64,000 nucleotides of DNA, taken from positions 62,001-126,000 of the forward strand of contig CAZYHC010000003.1 in NCBI GenBank assembly GCA_964646625.1. The letters run 5' to 3'. The stretch's first letter is position 1, and each line of letters opens with the position of its first letter. The translations under genes and the position numbers were made by a program. Source of the DNA: DAOULT01 sp964646625. Lineage in GTDB: Bacteria; Chloroflexota; Anaerolineae; CAZYHC01. Shown in pieces: positions 40,795-50,170 of this stretch. The notes under the pieces are model-generated. The model saw only the letters and a program-made list of their open reading frames with translations, ran no database searches and was not told where the DNA came from.

Positions 40795-42117
40795 CTACTC
40801 ACCATTGGTGAGGATAAAGGTGGCAGTTCCCTGGTTGAAAATCACCTCAAGGCGCAGGGACTTATCCTGTCCACCAGTTGCCAGACGGGCCGTGGCCTCT
40901 CTTAATTCTGCCAGGAGTTGTTCCTGGGGATAATTAGGGTACAATCCTAGCTGACCAATCTCAATCTCTCTTCTTAACACCTCTACCCAAGCACGATCTA
41001 CACTGCCCGCCTTCGGCAAGGCAATGATCTGCTCCCCGTAGAGAGCAAAAAGCTCCTCATAGGCTTTGCTCAGATCGGATTGGATTTTACCCTTCTGCGT
41101 TTCCCACTCTGGAACCAGGCTAAAGCCATAGGCTTTAAGAGCTACAGCATACTTGATGGTCAACCAATCGATCTTGGCCTGGAGAAGGGCGATCTTATCT
41201 GCCAACTGCGTGGCCTTAAAGATATAGGCCTCGTAGGTGCCCATCCTGACCGCTTCTTCAACCTGAAGGGCCACCGCCAGATCGTCCGTCAACGTATAGG
41301 GCACGTCCCCCACTCTATTGCGGTAGTAATCCAGAAAGTTCTGGGCAGCCTGCTGACGCTCGGCCTCAGCCTCCTGCATTTCGGGTAAAACAGCCTCCTG
41401 GACGAACAACCCGCCCAATACCGGCTCCTCGCTTGGCCCGGCCAGAGAGGATTCTCCCTCTTCCAAGGACAAGTATTGTTCCAGTTCCAGCCATTCCGAG
41501 CGGTCTGCTCCTATAGCGGTATAGGCCGCTATCAACCTGTCCAGGATGTGTTTACGATGGGCCCTTTTCAGGTAAGGGCTGTATAAGGCGATAGTGCGGG
41601 CCTGGTCGTAATGGAATTTGGCCTGGCCCTGGTCGTTCAGGTCGCTCAACCCCTGCCCACTTTGCAGACAGGCGTTGGCACGGTCGAAATCGAACAGGGT
41701 CGGGCTCAGGGTGGCGATCATGTACACCAGATAATAGCACAGGCGGGCCCTGTCCTTATCCTGGACGGCGGCGTAACGCTGTCCCAGAAGCAAAAGGCTG
41801 CCCGCTCTCTCCTGATCGGTCAGATCGGTGCTGAGAGCGATCAGGGCATAGGCGCTGCCCAGTTCATCCTCGGCCAGAGCTCGATTGATAGCGGTCAGAT
41901 CGTCTGTGGCCGTGAGGGCCAACAAAGCCACGCCGGGCGATACCTCCGCCAGATCGATCTCGTCTATCGGATCATTCCAATCCACCTTCGGCGGCTCGCT
42001 TTGCGTCTGGCGCCCAGAGAGAAAGACAAAAGCCCCTAGCGATAGAAAGCCAATGGCGGCGAAGACAATAACCCCACAACCCAGAAGGCCCAGAAACCAA
42101 CTTTTAAATCGCATCAC
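40795..42117 (-). CDS. Membrane-anchored helical-repeat protein
   Basis: This 440-residue protein has one N-terminal membrane helix (FLGLLGCGVIVFAAIGFLSLGAFVFL). After a short linker it is almost entirely helical, with TPR-like pairs (AINRALAEDELGSAYALIALSTDLTDQERAGSLLLLGQRYAAVQDKDRA). I do not recognise a family. It probably projects outside the membrane as part of the same envelope cluster. A promoter lies at 42172-42201. Confidence 0.6.
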   Translation of the reverse strand: MMRFKSWFLGLLGCGVIVFAAIGFLSLGAFVFLSGRQTQSEPPKVDWNDPIDEIDLAEVSPGVALLALTATDDLTAINRALAEDELGSAYALIALSTDLTDQERAGSLLLLGQRYAAVQDKDRARLCYYLVYMIATLSPTLFDFDRANACLQSGQGLSDLNDQGQAKFHYDQARTIALYSPYLKRAHRKHILDRLIAAYTAIGADRSEWLELEQYLSLEEGESSLAGPSEEPVLGGLFVQEAVLPEMQEAEAERQQAAQNFLDYYRNRVGDVPYTLTDDLAVALQVEEAVRMGTYEAYIFKATQLADKIALLQAKIDWLTIKYAVALKAYGFSLVPEWETQKGKIQSDLSKAYEELFALYGEQIIALPKAGSVDRAWVEVLRREIEIGQLGLYPNYPQEQLLAELREATARLATGGQDKSLRLEVIFNQGTATFILTNGE

Positions 42118-42171
42118 CAGGGCCGGCTCCTCTTCGCTCCCAGGTGAAATCTAGGTTTTATTCTATATACC

Positions 42172-42201
42172 ATGATAGCACACATTATAGCCTTTTGTCA
42201 A
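42172..42201 (-). promoter_or_regulatory. Promoter of the membrane-anchored helical gene
   Basis: On the minus strand TTGACA, 18 bp and TATCAT lie 55 bp upstream of the ATG at 42117. It could drive the whole block down to the subtilase. Confidence 0.55.
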
Positions 42202-42210
42202 GTCCAGCTT

Positions 42211-43137
42211 TCAGCCTGTTTCCACGAATCGCTCGATGGTGGCCGCCTCTCGCTGCTCCTGTAGCCAGCGCCTGAAAATCTGGGCCTTGAGACTGTGCAA
42301 CATCTCCGCCGACAACGGGCGGTCGGCCTCCCTTTCCAGCACCTGGATAATATGATAGCCGAACTGGCTATGAACTACCTCGCTGAGCTGACCAGGCTCG
42401 AGGGCAAAGGCCGCTTCCTCCACCTCGGGAGCCAACAGCCCCCGGCAAAACCAACCCATCTCCCCGCCCTGTTCCCTGGTGCTTTCGTCCTGCGAGTACA
42501 GCCTGGCCAGGGCCGCGAAGTCGCCTCCTCCCTGTAATTGATGCAGGAGTTCGCGGGCTTCCTCTTCCTTCTCCAGCAAAATGTGACGGACGTGCACCTG
42601 CTCGGCTGAGGTGGGCGCCGCCGCGGTCACCTGCTCGAACATGGCGGTGCTCAGAAGTTGAGCACGCACCGTAGCCCGGAACTCCTCCATAGTCATATCG
42701 TTAGCCTCAAGCCAGACCTTAAACTCTTCTTCACCTTTAAGGTCAACGTTCGCCTGCACCTCGGCCTCTATTTCCTCTTCCGAGACCGTCACCCCCTCAC
42801 GGGCGGCCGCCTGCTCGATGAGCACCTGGTCGATCATCGACTCCAGGATTTGGAGACGGGTCTGGGCCATCATTTGCTGGCCCTCCTCGCTCGATAGATC
42901 GTAGCCCTGGGCGATCATGGCCGCCTCGAAGCGGGCCACCTCTTTTTCATATTCCTCCAGCAGGATAGGCTGCCCGTTGACCCTGGCCGCCAAAGGTTGA
43001 TCGGGCGTCGGAGATTCGGCAGGAGCCGGAGTAGGAGTGGGATCAGAAGCGAAGGTAGGGGTCCCTTTTGCCCCCGACCCGAAGCCCACCAGGACCATCA
43101 GAAACAGGGAGAAGATGAAAAAGCTTCTTTTTATCAT
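42211..43137 (-). CDS. PpiC/SurA-type peptidyl-prolyl isomerase, extracytoplasmic foldase
   Basis: This 308-residue protein has a signal peptide at residues 1-28 and a Thr/Pro linker. A SurA_N-like helical part follows (VNGQPILLEEYEKEVARFEAAMIAQGYDL...ILESMIDQVLIEQAA). The parvulin domain is at about residues 178-270 (VRHILLEKEEEARELLHQL, GGEMGWFCRG, GQLSEVVHSQFGYHIIQV). It probably folds secreted proteins, for which the neighbouring stalk proteins and subtilase are natural clients. It has its own promoter at 43206-43234. Confidence 0.88.
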   Translation of the reverse strand: MIKRSFFIFSLFLMVLVGFGSGAKGTPTFASDPTPTPAPAESPTPDQPLAARVNGQPILLEEYEKEVARFEAAMIAQGYDLSSEEGQQMMAQTRLQILESMIDQVLIEQAAAREGVTVSEEEIEAEVQANVDLKGEEEFKVWLEANDMTMEEFRATVRAQLLSTAMFEQVTAAAPTSAEQVHVRHILLEKEEEARELLHQLQGGGDFAALARLYSQDESTREQGGEMGWFCRGLLAPEVEEAAFALEPGQLSEVVHSQFGYHIIQVLEREADRPLSAEMLHSLKAQIFRRWLQEQREAATIERFVETG

Positions 43138-43205
43138 GTTTCGACCTCTCTTTCAAGATGAACGCGGGCGAGAGTTTGCACGCTGCCCGGCTTACTCTCA
43201 GCTTA

Positions 43206-43234
43206 ATTATAGCCTATAGCGAACATTTATGCAA
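43206..43234 (-). promoter_or_regulatory. Promoter of the PpiC gene
   Basis: On the minus strand TTGCAT, 17 bp and TATAAT lie about 70 bp upstream of the ATG at 43137. Confidence 0.6.
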
Positions 43235-43244
43235 ACAACTTCCG

Positions 43245-43300
43245 ACACGGATTTTGGTCACGGAGCTAACACGGATTTCTTTCACGGATGGCACGGATTC
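43245..43300. repeat. Degenerate CACGGATTT tandem units
   Basis: Five imperfect copies of CACGGATTT occur within 56 bp, spaced 9-15 bp apart. The unit also makes up the inverted repeat at 29853-29897. It looks like a decayed dispersed repeat. Confidence 0.45.
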
Positions 43301-43360
43301 TTGCCAATCCCCCGAAAATGCGGTATGATTATCGAGAGCCTCTGACGAGGGAGAATGTGT

Positions 43361-44284
43361 ATGATTGAGGCAAAGAAGTATGGGCGCTGCGGAGGTGCGG
43401 TGGAGTGGCAGCCTGCGCTGCTGCACGCCGTGCCCGTCTGGCTGTTTATTCTCGGCCTGTTCTACTACTGGTTTGCCATAGCCGACCGATACGCGATTTT
43501 TCTGTACGGGCATCTGGGAGCGACGCCCTTCGACGAAGTAACGAGCGGTCGGTATTGGATGGCTGGACTGGTGGCCTCCGGCGCAGTAATGATTATGTAT
43601 ACAACTGCAAATTGGTCGCTGGGCCGGATTGCGGCTTTACGCCATCTGAACTATCGCCCCCCAGCATGGTGGCAGGTATGGGCGCTCTGTGCGCCACCAC
43701 TGATCGTGGGCATTACAATCATCACCATGACCGCCAACTGGCCGACTCTCCCTCCTCTAAACGCCGCAGCCTGCGTGATCGTGACCCTGAGCGGCCTGGC
43801 CCTGGCCCTGGCGCCAGGCTCACTGGCCGCCCAGAGGCCGGTCGATCTCGGCTGGCTGGTGTTCGATGGCCTGGGACTGATGCCCAGTTTGTTGTTACTG
43901 CGGGCGATTGAAATACCGGGCAGAGGTCTGGGCGTCAGTGTTGGCACGGCTTATCTGGTAGCTCTTGGAAGTACGATCGCAGGCGCGATCTGGCTGGTCA
44001 TTATGACCGGCTTGCGCACCTGGCGGCGCAAGTCATCACCCGGAGCAGGGGCGCTATTTGTGACAGGGCTGGGCCTGAGTTACCTATTGATGCCTCTGGT
44101 ACATCATCTTCTGGCTACGCCTCCAGAATACCGCTACATCAGCGCCGCGTCGAACTTTTTTGCCTTCAACACAGAAGTTCAATTGGTGGTTTTCTTTGCC
44201 GCCGCAGCCCTGGCGATAGGCATCACACGATTTCGGCAACACGTACAAGGGAGACACCAAGTGAAATCGCAACCAATGCCGTGA
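43361..44284 (+). CDS. Polytopic membrane protein of unknown function
   Basis: This 307-residue protein has about seven or eight hydrophobic helices (for example LLHAVPVWLFILGLFYYWFA, WQVWALCAPPLIVGITIITM, YLVALGSTIAGAIWLVIMTG, VQLVVFFAAAALAIGI). I recognise no catalytic motif. GAGGGA lies eight bases upstream of the ATG at 43361; an ATG at 43355 is too close. It precedes the HEPN-AAA pair by 35 bp, but its codon use is GC-rich like the host, so it may not belong with that pair. Confidence 0.6.
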   Translation: MIEAKKYGRCGGAVEWQPALLHAVPVWLFILGLFYYWFAIADRYAIFLYGHLGATPFDEVTSGRYWMAGLVASGAVMIMYTTANWSLGRIAALRHLNYRPPAWWQVWALCAPPLIVGITIITMTANWPTLPPLNAAACVIVTLSGLALALAPGSLAAQRPVDLGWLVFDGLGLMPSLLLLRAIEIPGRGLGVSVGTAYLVALGSTIAGAIWLVIMTGLRTWRRKSSPGAGALFVTGLGLSYLLMPLVHHLLATPPEYRYISAASNFFAFNTEVQLVVFFAAAALAIGITRFRQHVQGRHQVKSQPMP

Positions 44285-44319
44285 AACTATTTTGGTGAGT
44301 CAAAGGAGACCAATACATT

Positions 44320-45123
44320 ATGACTATATACAATGGCTCTGTTCCAGATGAGAATTTAGCTATCTACAAACTCCTATACAACATCGAGGTGGGGCTTCGA
44401 GAGTTTATTATCGAAGCTATCGAGACTAGTGGACATTCGTGGAAGGAGCGTTTGCCGGGCGATGTGCTAGAAACCTTCCGCAAAGCGCGCAAGTATGAAC
44501 TAGACATCAAATGGTGTCAATTAGTATCACATCACCCGATATACTATACCGAGTTCCCTGAGTTGCAGAAAGTAATCGACCGAAGGGACAACTGGAAAGA
44601 TTTCTTCGAGCCTGTCTTCAAAGACAAAGAGGTATTGAAAGGTACCCTCAGAGAGTTAGAACCGATCCGCAACAAGATAGCTCACAATCGAAAAGCAACG
44701 CAGGGAGATTTGCATGTAGTCGAGGCAACCTATCAAAAACTTGTTGCTGCTATTGGTGAAGAACACTTCTCTGAGTTGGTCGAGAGATGCACTTCGGCAA
44801 CGGACATACCGGAAACTCTTCTACATTTGCAGACGGAAGCTGAATCGGCTTTCAAATGTTGTAAAGCGTGTGAGCCACTGGAGAGACTTGAAGTTTGGGA
44901 TAAAGTTCAGGCAAACTGGTGGTTTGATGCTGATTACTTGGGCCACGAACTGAGCGCCATAAAAGAATATTTCGAGGCTCTGGTTGCTTATAGCGAATTG
45001 CCACGCTTGAGAGGTTATGGACATAAGATCGAAGCATGGGTAAAATCGGAGGGTTTAGAAGAAAAATACATTGAGGCAATACAGGAGTTATCAGCGCTAT
45101 TAAATGGTATAGGAGGAGTATAA
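44320..45123 (+). CDS. HEPN-domain protein (candidate RNase toxin)
   Basis: This 267-residue helical protein carries an Rx4-6H HEPN motif: R117-N-K-I-A-H122 in LEPIRNKIAHNRK. It resembles Swt1-type HEPN domains, many of which are metal-independent RNases. The first 40 residues include an Abi-like helix pattern (LAIYKLLYNIEVGLREFIIEA). The next gene, a large AAA ATPase, starts 1 bp after its stop, so they are coupled. The gene is visibly AT-rich against the flanks, a sign of transfer. A conflict or defence role is inferred. Confidence 0.65.
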   Translation: MTIYNGSVPDENLAIYKLLYNIEVGLREFIIEAIETSGHSWKERLPGDVLETFRKARKYELDIKWCQLVSHHPIYYTEFPELQKVIDRRDNWKDFFEPVFKDKEVLKGTLRELEPIRNKIAHNRKATQGDLHVVEATYQKLVAAIGEEHFSELVERCTSATDIPETLLHLQTEAESAFKCCKACEPLERLEVWDKVQANWWFDADYLGHELSAIKEYFEALVAYSELPRLRGYGHKIEAWVKSEGLEEKYIEAIQELSALLNGIGGV

Positions 45124-45124
45124 A

Positions 45125-47377
45125 ATGATGGATTTATCTAAATTGCCCAATCCATATGATTTCGCCAATCCTGTTAATGAGCAAGACCTCTTCATAGGCA
45201 GAACTACTGAAATGGATGAAATAAAGTATTACCTAGATCATGCCAGCAAGGCATCTCGTGCCATTAACCTGGCAATCATGGGCGCACGCGCTTCAGGCAA
45301 GACAAGTATTCTGAATATGATTCAGATTGAGGCAGAGAAAAGGGGATTCTGCGTTGTCAGAGTTGATCTCGATGAAGCAGATGCTGAAACACAGCTAGCA
45401 TTCTTCTACAAGATATTTGACTCAATTCTGACGACGGCGGCAGACTTATTTGATGCTTATAGTGGCTTAACAGGTAAAACATACGATATTTATCTCAATA
45501 TAGTTAATGCCTATGAAGTTCCAAATGATAAAACGTTTTGTCCTTTCGTTTTTCCTATCCAATATGCAAAGGCTATGAATAAGGGAAACATAGGCGCCGC
45601 ATTATCTGATACGGTCTTCAAGCGGGATATCAAAAGTATCCAAAAGGAGTTGGATCGTCCCATTGCTGTGCTTTTCGACGAATGCGATGTTTTAACCAGG
45701 AGTAGGGTACATCTCGAGAAACTACGCAATATCTTCATGAATACTCCTGGTTTCATGTTAGTGTTTACAGGCACACCCGCACTCTTTCCACTCATGGACG
45801 ATATCTTCTCTCCAATTGTTCGCCAATTTAAAAAAATCAACGTCGGCCCTTTTGATGAAGAAGATGAAACGGAGGACTGCATCAGAAAACCCCTTGAGAA
45901 GATTGGGATCAGCGATCCTTCAGAGATATTTGACTTTGAAACATATCGCGATGTGTGCGAGATTCATGAGCTGACCGGTGGCCGTCCATACGAGATCCAG
46001 TTGATCTGTCATTTTTTGTTCCGCAGAATCCAGGAGGGCCGCGCAAAACGCATGGAGCTTACGATAGATGTTCTCGATGATGTTCTAGAAGAGCTGGAAA
46101 CTTCCCAGGATGTATCGAGCCGTCCTATTATAACTGCCATTCGGAACTTCAATAAACAGCAACTTTCTGCTCTAAGACTGTTGTGTACATGCAACGGCCG
46201 TGCCAACTTCGAGCAGATATGGTTCAGCGAGTATGTTTTATGGGGCGAGAATGAATGGACAAAGGAATTACTTCAAGAGCACCTTCGCAGATTCGAGGAA
46301 GTCGGGGTTGTCACCATTGAGGATAACATTATTAATTTCGCAGGCGACGATTTTGACCGAATATATTGCAAATATCTGGCAAGAAAGAGCGGAGTACTTC
46401 TATCTATAGATGATCTTCCTTATGAGTTGTTTTTGACCATAAGATTACATTCATTTCTTTTAGAAAAGTCGATAAAGATACAACCATCCTTAACTGCTAT
46501 CGTAGGTGGGATAGAAAAGCCAGAAATTAAGGACATTGCAATGGCGCTATTGAGTGATAGTAAAAGTGCTGACCCTTTCGAATTAACACCTGATATTGCA
46601 GAGGAATTGTATTGGTACAACCTAAACTTCCGCGATAGGGATAGTTTTCAGATTGCTATCGTAATTCTCACTACCCCATGGATAACGATGCACCTATGGT
46701 TTAGTCAAGATCCGAATAGGGCTGCCAAAAGTTCTTTAAATGAGCTTACATCTATCCTCGCAGGCCCCTCAGAGCGTGCTGCCGCCGTTGGCGGAGATTT
46801 GAAAGTCGAGATCCATACTCTGCCAGTCGTGCCCGTTGAAAAGCTGATAAGAAAAGTTGAGCAATCAGGCAATGTCATGATGAAGAGTCTTCTATCTGAG
46901 CAGCATTATAATAAAATGATTAGTGCATATATTAGACGGCATGACATTGAAGAATCTTTCTTCCACGGTGAATTGGCATACCGATATGACCCGAAACCTA
47001 TTATTATCAGTAATCTTGGGTATCTACATTTGGTTTCGGACAATCTTCAGAAGGCAAGGGAGCTATTAGAGAGAGCAATGAAGGACTATGAGAAGTCAGA
47101 AGATTCAACGTTGCCAGACTCAGCGTTACCGAATTACAATCTTGGAGTCGTGGAGGCGAGAGAGGGCAATCTTGAGGGTGCTTTAGCAAGGTTCAAATTG
47201 GCAATAGAGCAAATCGAAGCCGCGGAGAAAGAGGATAGGGCATGTGCCTGCCTCGTACTACCGAAGATTGCGGGAGGAGAGAAAAAGTTGGAATTTCAGG
47301 AGCTAAGCGGCCCTGATCTGTTAGAAACAGCACGATCTGCTGCTTCTGCTGTGGAGGAGCTCCTAAGCAAAGAATAA
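45125..47377 (+). CDS. AAA/STAND-type ATPase with TPR C-terminus
   Basis: This 750-residue protein has Walker A GARASGKTS at residues 53-61 and Walker B IAVLFDECD near residue 180. A sensor-like segment FMLVFTGTPALF and a winged-helix-like region (ELTGGRPYEIQLICHFLFRR) follow. The arrangement fits an ORC/STAND-class ATPase. Residues 600-720 form TPR repeats (YHNLGYLHLVSDNLQKARELLERA-like and NYNLGVVEAREGNLEGALARFKLAIE). It is coupled to the HEPN gene and shares its AT-rich composition. I infer a sensor-regulator that holds or releases the HEPN effector. Confidence 0.75.
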   Translation: MMDLSKLPNPYDFANPVNEQDLFIGRTTEMDEIKYYLDHASKASRAINLAIMGARASGKTSILNMIQIEAEKRGFCVVRVDLDEADAETQLAFFYKIFDSILTTAADLFDAYSGLTGKTYDIYLNIVNAYEVPNDKTFCPFVFPIQYAKAMNKGNIGAALSDTVFKRDIKSIQKELDRPIAVLFDECDVLTRSRVHLEKLRNIFMNTPGFMLVFTGTPALFPLMDDIFSPIVRQFKKINVGPFDEEDETEDCIRKPLEKIGISDPSEIFDFETYRDVCEIHELTGGRPYEIQLICHFLFRRIQEGRAKRMELTIDVLDDVLEELETSQDVSSRPIITAIRNFNKQQLSALRLLCTCNGRANFEQIWFSEYVLWGENEWTKELLQEHLRRFEEVGVVTIEDNIINFAGDDFDRIYCKYLARKSGVLLSIDDLPYELFLTIRLHSFLLEKSIKIQPSLTAIVGGIEKPEIKDIAMALLSDSKSADPFELTPDIAEELYWYNLNFRDRDSFQIAIVILTTPWITMHLWFSQDPNRAAKSSLNELTSILAGPSERAAAVGGDLKVEIHTLPVVPVEKLIRKVEQSGNVMMKSLLSEQHYNKMISAYIRRHDIEESFFHGELAYRYDPKPIIISNLGYLHLVSDNLQKARELLERAMKDYEKSEDSTLPDSALPNYNLGVVEAREGNLEGALARFKLAIEQIEAAEKEDRACACLVLPKIAGGEKKLEFQELSGPDLLETARSAASAVEELLSKE

Positions 47378-47408
47378 GCTGTGGTAAAAAAGGGAATAAG
47401 GAAACATT

Positions 47409-49646
47409 ATGTCCAAACACATTTACCTGGTGCTGGCTATTCACAACCATCAACCGGTGGGCAATTTCGATCACGTCTTCGCCGAGGCTTACGACAAAGC
47501 CTACGCGCCCATGATCGATATCCTGGAGCGCCATTCTGGCATCCGCCTGGCGCTGCATTACACCGGCCCGCTGCGTGACTGGCTGGTCGAGAACCGGCCC
47601 AAGCTCCTGTCCCGCGTTGCGGCCCTGGTGGAGCGCGGGCAGGTGGAGATCATGACCGGCGGCTATTACGAGCCGATCCTGCCTTCCATCCCCGACGCCG
47701 ACAAGCTGGGACAGATAGTGAAGATGACCCACGCCGTGCAGGAAGATTTCGGCTATCAGCCGCGCGGGGCCTGGCTGGCCGAACGGGTCTGGGAGCCGCA
47801 CCTGGCCCGACCTCTGGCCCAGGCCGGGGTGGAATACATCATCGTGGACGACACTCATTTCAAGTGGGTGGGATTGGAGGATAAGGACCTGTTCGGCTAT
47901 TACGTCACCGAGGAACAAGGGGCCACCCTCAAGATTTTACCCACTAGCAAACATCTGCGCTACACCATTCCCTGGGCCAACGTGGAGGAAGTGATGGACT
48001 ATTTGCGGGACGAGGCCGTCGAGCGCGGACCCGAACATGTAGCCAAAGCAGCCATCATGGGCGACGACGGCGAGAAATTCGGCCTCTGGCCGGGCACCTA
48101 TCAGCACATCTGGGAGAAAGGCTGGATGGAGCGCTTCTTTCAGGCTTTGGAGGAAAATGCCGACTGGGTGGAGACCATCCCGCCAGGCGAATACGCCCGG
48201 CGCTTTCCGGCCCTGGGCCGCATATATCTGCCCACCACCTCCTACGACGAGATGACCGAGTGGGCCCTGCCCCCTGCTCTGTCGGGACAGATCGTGACCC
48301 TCAAGCATCGGTTGCAGGACGAGGGGCGGGAGGATATCCTGCGTTTCGTCAGGGGCGGCTTCTGGCGCAATTTCCTGGTCAAGTACCCCGAGGTCAACGA
48401 CATGCACAAGAAGATGCTGCGCGTCCACGATAAGGTCTACGACTGGATCGCCTCCGCATTGCCGGAGGGGCCTGGCACTTCCCAAAGTGCCAGGCCCCTA
48501 ACGGTCCTGGATCGCGTTCAGCGTCTTCCCTCCGAGCGGCAGGAGGACGTTTTGCAAGCCCTATCCCACCTGTGGGCCGCCCAATGCAACTGTCCCTACT
48601 GGCACGGCGTCTTCGGGGGCATCTACCTGTCTCACATCCGCACCGCCAATTACCAGCACCTCATCGCCGCCGAAAACCTGGCCGACCAGGCCCAACATGG
48701 GAAAAAAGCCTGGGTGGAGGTCACGGAAACGGACTTCGACCGCGATAGCCATCCTGAACTGTTGGTCGAGAGCCAGGCCATGAACCTCTATTTCAACCTG
48801 CGCCAGGGCGGCTCTCTTTTTGAGTGGGATTGGCGGGCCAAAAACTTCAACCTGCTCAACAACCTGAGCCGCCGCCCGGAAGGCTATCACGCCACCCTGC
48901 GGGAGATGGCCCAGAGAGCGGAGTCAGCTCAGGCGGGAGAAGAAGGGGAGGCCGTAACCATTCACGAAATCGCGCAGGCCAAAGAAGAGGGGCTGGACAG
49001 GTTCCTACATTATGACTGGTATCGGCGCACGGCCCTCATCGATCACTGCCTGCCTCCCGGTAAGACCGTGGAAGAGTTCCAGCGGGCAGACTACTACGAG
49101 GCCGGCGATTTCATCAACCAGCCTTACGTCTACCAGGTGGAAAAACACAGCGAAAGCAGCCTCAGCCTGGCTCTGAGGCGCGACGGTCACTTCTGGTATG
49201 GAGAGGCTCTTGTCCCCATGCGGGTGGAAAAGCGCCTGCGCCTCGAAGGCAACCGCACAGAGTTGCCCATCGCCTACACCCTGACCAACACTGGCCCGCA
49301 TCTCATAAAGACGCGTTTCGGCGTGGAGTTCAATTTTGGTCTGCTCTCCGGCCACGCTCCCGACGCCTTTTACCGCATCCCCGGCCTGGATAACCTGCAC
49401 CTGGACTCCCAGGGCGAGGTCGAAGACCTGACCGAACTGGCCCTGGTCCACGAGTGGTTTGGCCTGGAGATCGAACTGAGCCTCAGTCGGCCGGCCCTGT
49501 TATGGCACATGCCCATCGAAACCATCTCCAGTTCGGAAAGCGGCTTCGAGCGGGTCTACCAGTGCTCCTGCCTCATGCCCCTCTGGGAGGTCGGGCTGGA
49601 GCCCGGGGAAAGCTGGCAGGTGGAGATGACATTTACTCTGCGCTGA
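47409..49646 (+). CDS. GH57 4-alpha-glucanotransferase/alpha-amylase
   Basis: This 745-residue protein has the GH57 hallmarks: IHNHQPVGNFDHV near the start, the nucleophile Glu125 in WLAERVWEPHL and the acid/base Asp pair 219-220 in MGDDGEKFG. C-terminal DUF1925/DUF1926 beta domains follow (FLHYDWYRRTALIDH, YTLTNTGPHLIKTRFGVEFNF). It transfers or hydrolyses alpha-1,4-glucan segments in glycogen turnover. A dispersed palindromic repeat at 48467-48499 lies in frame and adds about 11 residues (EGPGTSQSARP) between the catalytic and C-terminal parts. Confidence 0.92.
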   Translation: MSKHIYLVLAIHNHQPVGNFDHVFAEAYDKAYAPMIDILERHSGIRLALHYTGPLRDWLVENRPKLLSRVAALVERGQVEIMTGGYYEPILPSIPDADKLGQIVKMTHAVQEDFGYQPRGAWLAERVWEPHLARPLAQAGVEYIIVDDTHFKWVGLEDKDLFGYYVTEEQGATLKILPTSKHLRYTIPWANVEEVMDYLRDEAVERGPEHVAKAAIMGDDGEKFGLWPGTYQHIWEKGWMERFFQALEENADWVETIPPGEYARRFPALGRIYLPTTSYDEMTEWALPPALSGQIVTLKHRLQDEGREDILRFVRGGFWRNFLVKYPEVNDMHKKMLRVHDKVYDWIASALPEGPGTSQSARPLTVLDRVQRLPSERQEDVLQALSHLWAAQCNCPYWHGVFGGIYLSHIRTANYQHLIAAENLADQAQHGKKAWVEVTETDFDRDSHPELLVESQAMNLYFNLRQGGSLFEWDWRAKNFNLLNNLSRRPEGYHATLREMAQRAESAQAGEEGEAVTIHEIAQAKEEGLDRFLHYDWYRRTALIDHCLPPGKTVEEFQRADYYEAGDFINQPYVYQVEKHSESSLSLALRRDGHFWYGEALVPMRVEKRLRLEGNRTELPIAYTLTNTGPHLIKTRFGVEFNFGLLSGHAPDAFYRIPGLDNLHLDSQGEVEDLTELALVHEWFGLEIELSLSRPALLWHMPIETISSSESGFERVYQCSCLMPLWEVGLEPGESWQVEMTFTLR
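48467..48499. repeat. Dispersed palindromic repeat, copy B, inside GH57
   Basis: GGGGCCTGGCACTT and AAGTGCCAGGCCCC flank a short loop. The 33-bp element is a multiple of three and keeps the GH57 frame open. It encodes residues with no obvious counterpart in the family. Confidence 0.85.
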
Positions 49647-49682
49647 CGCTACTTAATAAAATTGGCGAGTCATAATCAAAAT

Positions 49683-49711
49683 TTGACTTAACAGGACGTT
49701 TGCCTTATAAT
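49683..49711 (+). promoter_or_regulatory. Promoter upstream of the DUF4160-DUF2442 pair
   Basis: TTGACT, 17 bp and TATAAT would start transcription near 49718. The DUF4160 gene begins 180 nt later. Confidence 0.6.
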
Positions 49712-49722
49712 TATTCTCAGGT

Positions 49723-49833
49723 GTGGGATACCACAAGGATTTTCGTATAACAGGCCGATCGGAATTAGGCGGAACAATTCCGTTTAATATTGATGAGTAC
49801 AACTATGCCAAATACACAAAGGGGTGGGTGTAA
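49723..49833 (+). other. Possible 36-codon ORF or gene remnant
   Basis: A GTG-initiated frame reads through FRITGRSELGGTIPFNIDEY to a TAA. The residue mix looks protein-like, but no ribosome site is visible and the predicted transcript starts only about 5 nt upstream. It may be a leaderless small gene or a remnant. The rest of 49647-49900 holds nothing else. Confidence 0.25.
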
Positions 49834-49900
49834 AAAGGCAACGCGCCTGACCCGCGCTTGCAGCCGATACTGTTAAACACTGAGCTTATTTGAGAAAGTT

Positions 49901-50161
49901 ATGCCTTGTATCAGTCAATTTTTCGGCATTGCGATTTACATGTATTACAATGACCACTCACCGCCCCACTTTCATGCGGAGTACAGCGAGAGTGAAGCCC
50001 TGTACGAAATCGAGACCCTGCGTGTCTATCGGGGCAAACTTCCGCGCCGTGCCCATAATATGGTTATCGAGTGGGCTGACCTTCATAATAACGAATTGAT
50101 GGAAAACTGGGTAAGAGCGCGGCAGGGTCAACCTCTGATGGCAATTGAATCACTTGAATAA
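49901..50161 (+). CDS. DUF4160 protein
   Basis: This 86-residue protein has the DUF4160 signature PCISQFFGIAIYMYYNDHSPPHFHAEY at its start. The family commonly pairs with DUF2442, as here, with the next gene 9 bp downstream. Such pairs are treated as putative toxin-antitoxin modules, although direct proof is limited. Confidence 0.88.
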   Translation: MPCISQFFGIAIYMYYNDHSPPHFHAEYSESEALYEIETLRVYRGKLPRRAHNMVIEWADLHNNELMENWVRARQGQPLMAIESLE

Positions 50162-50170
50162 GGAGGGAGC

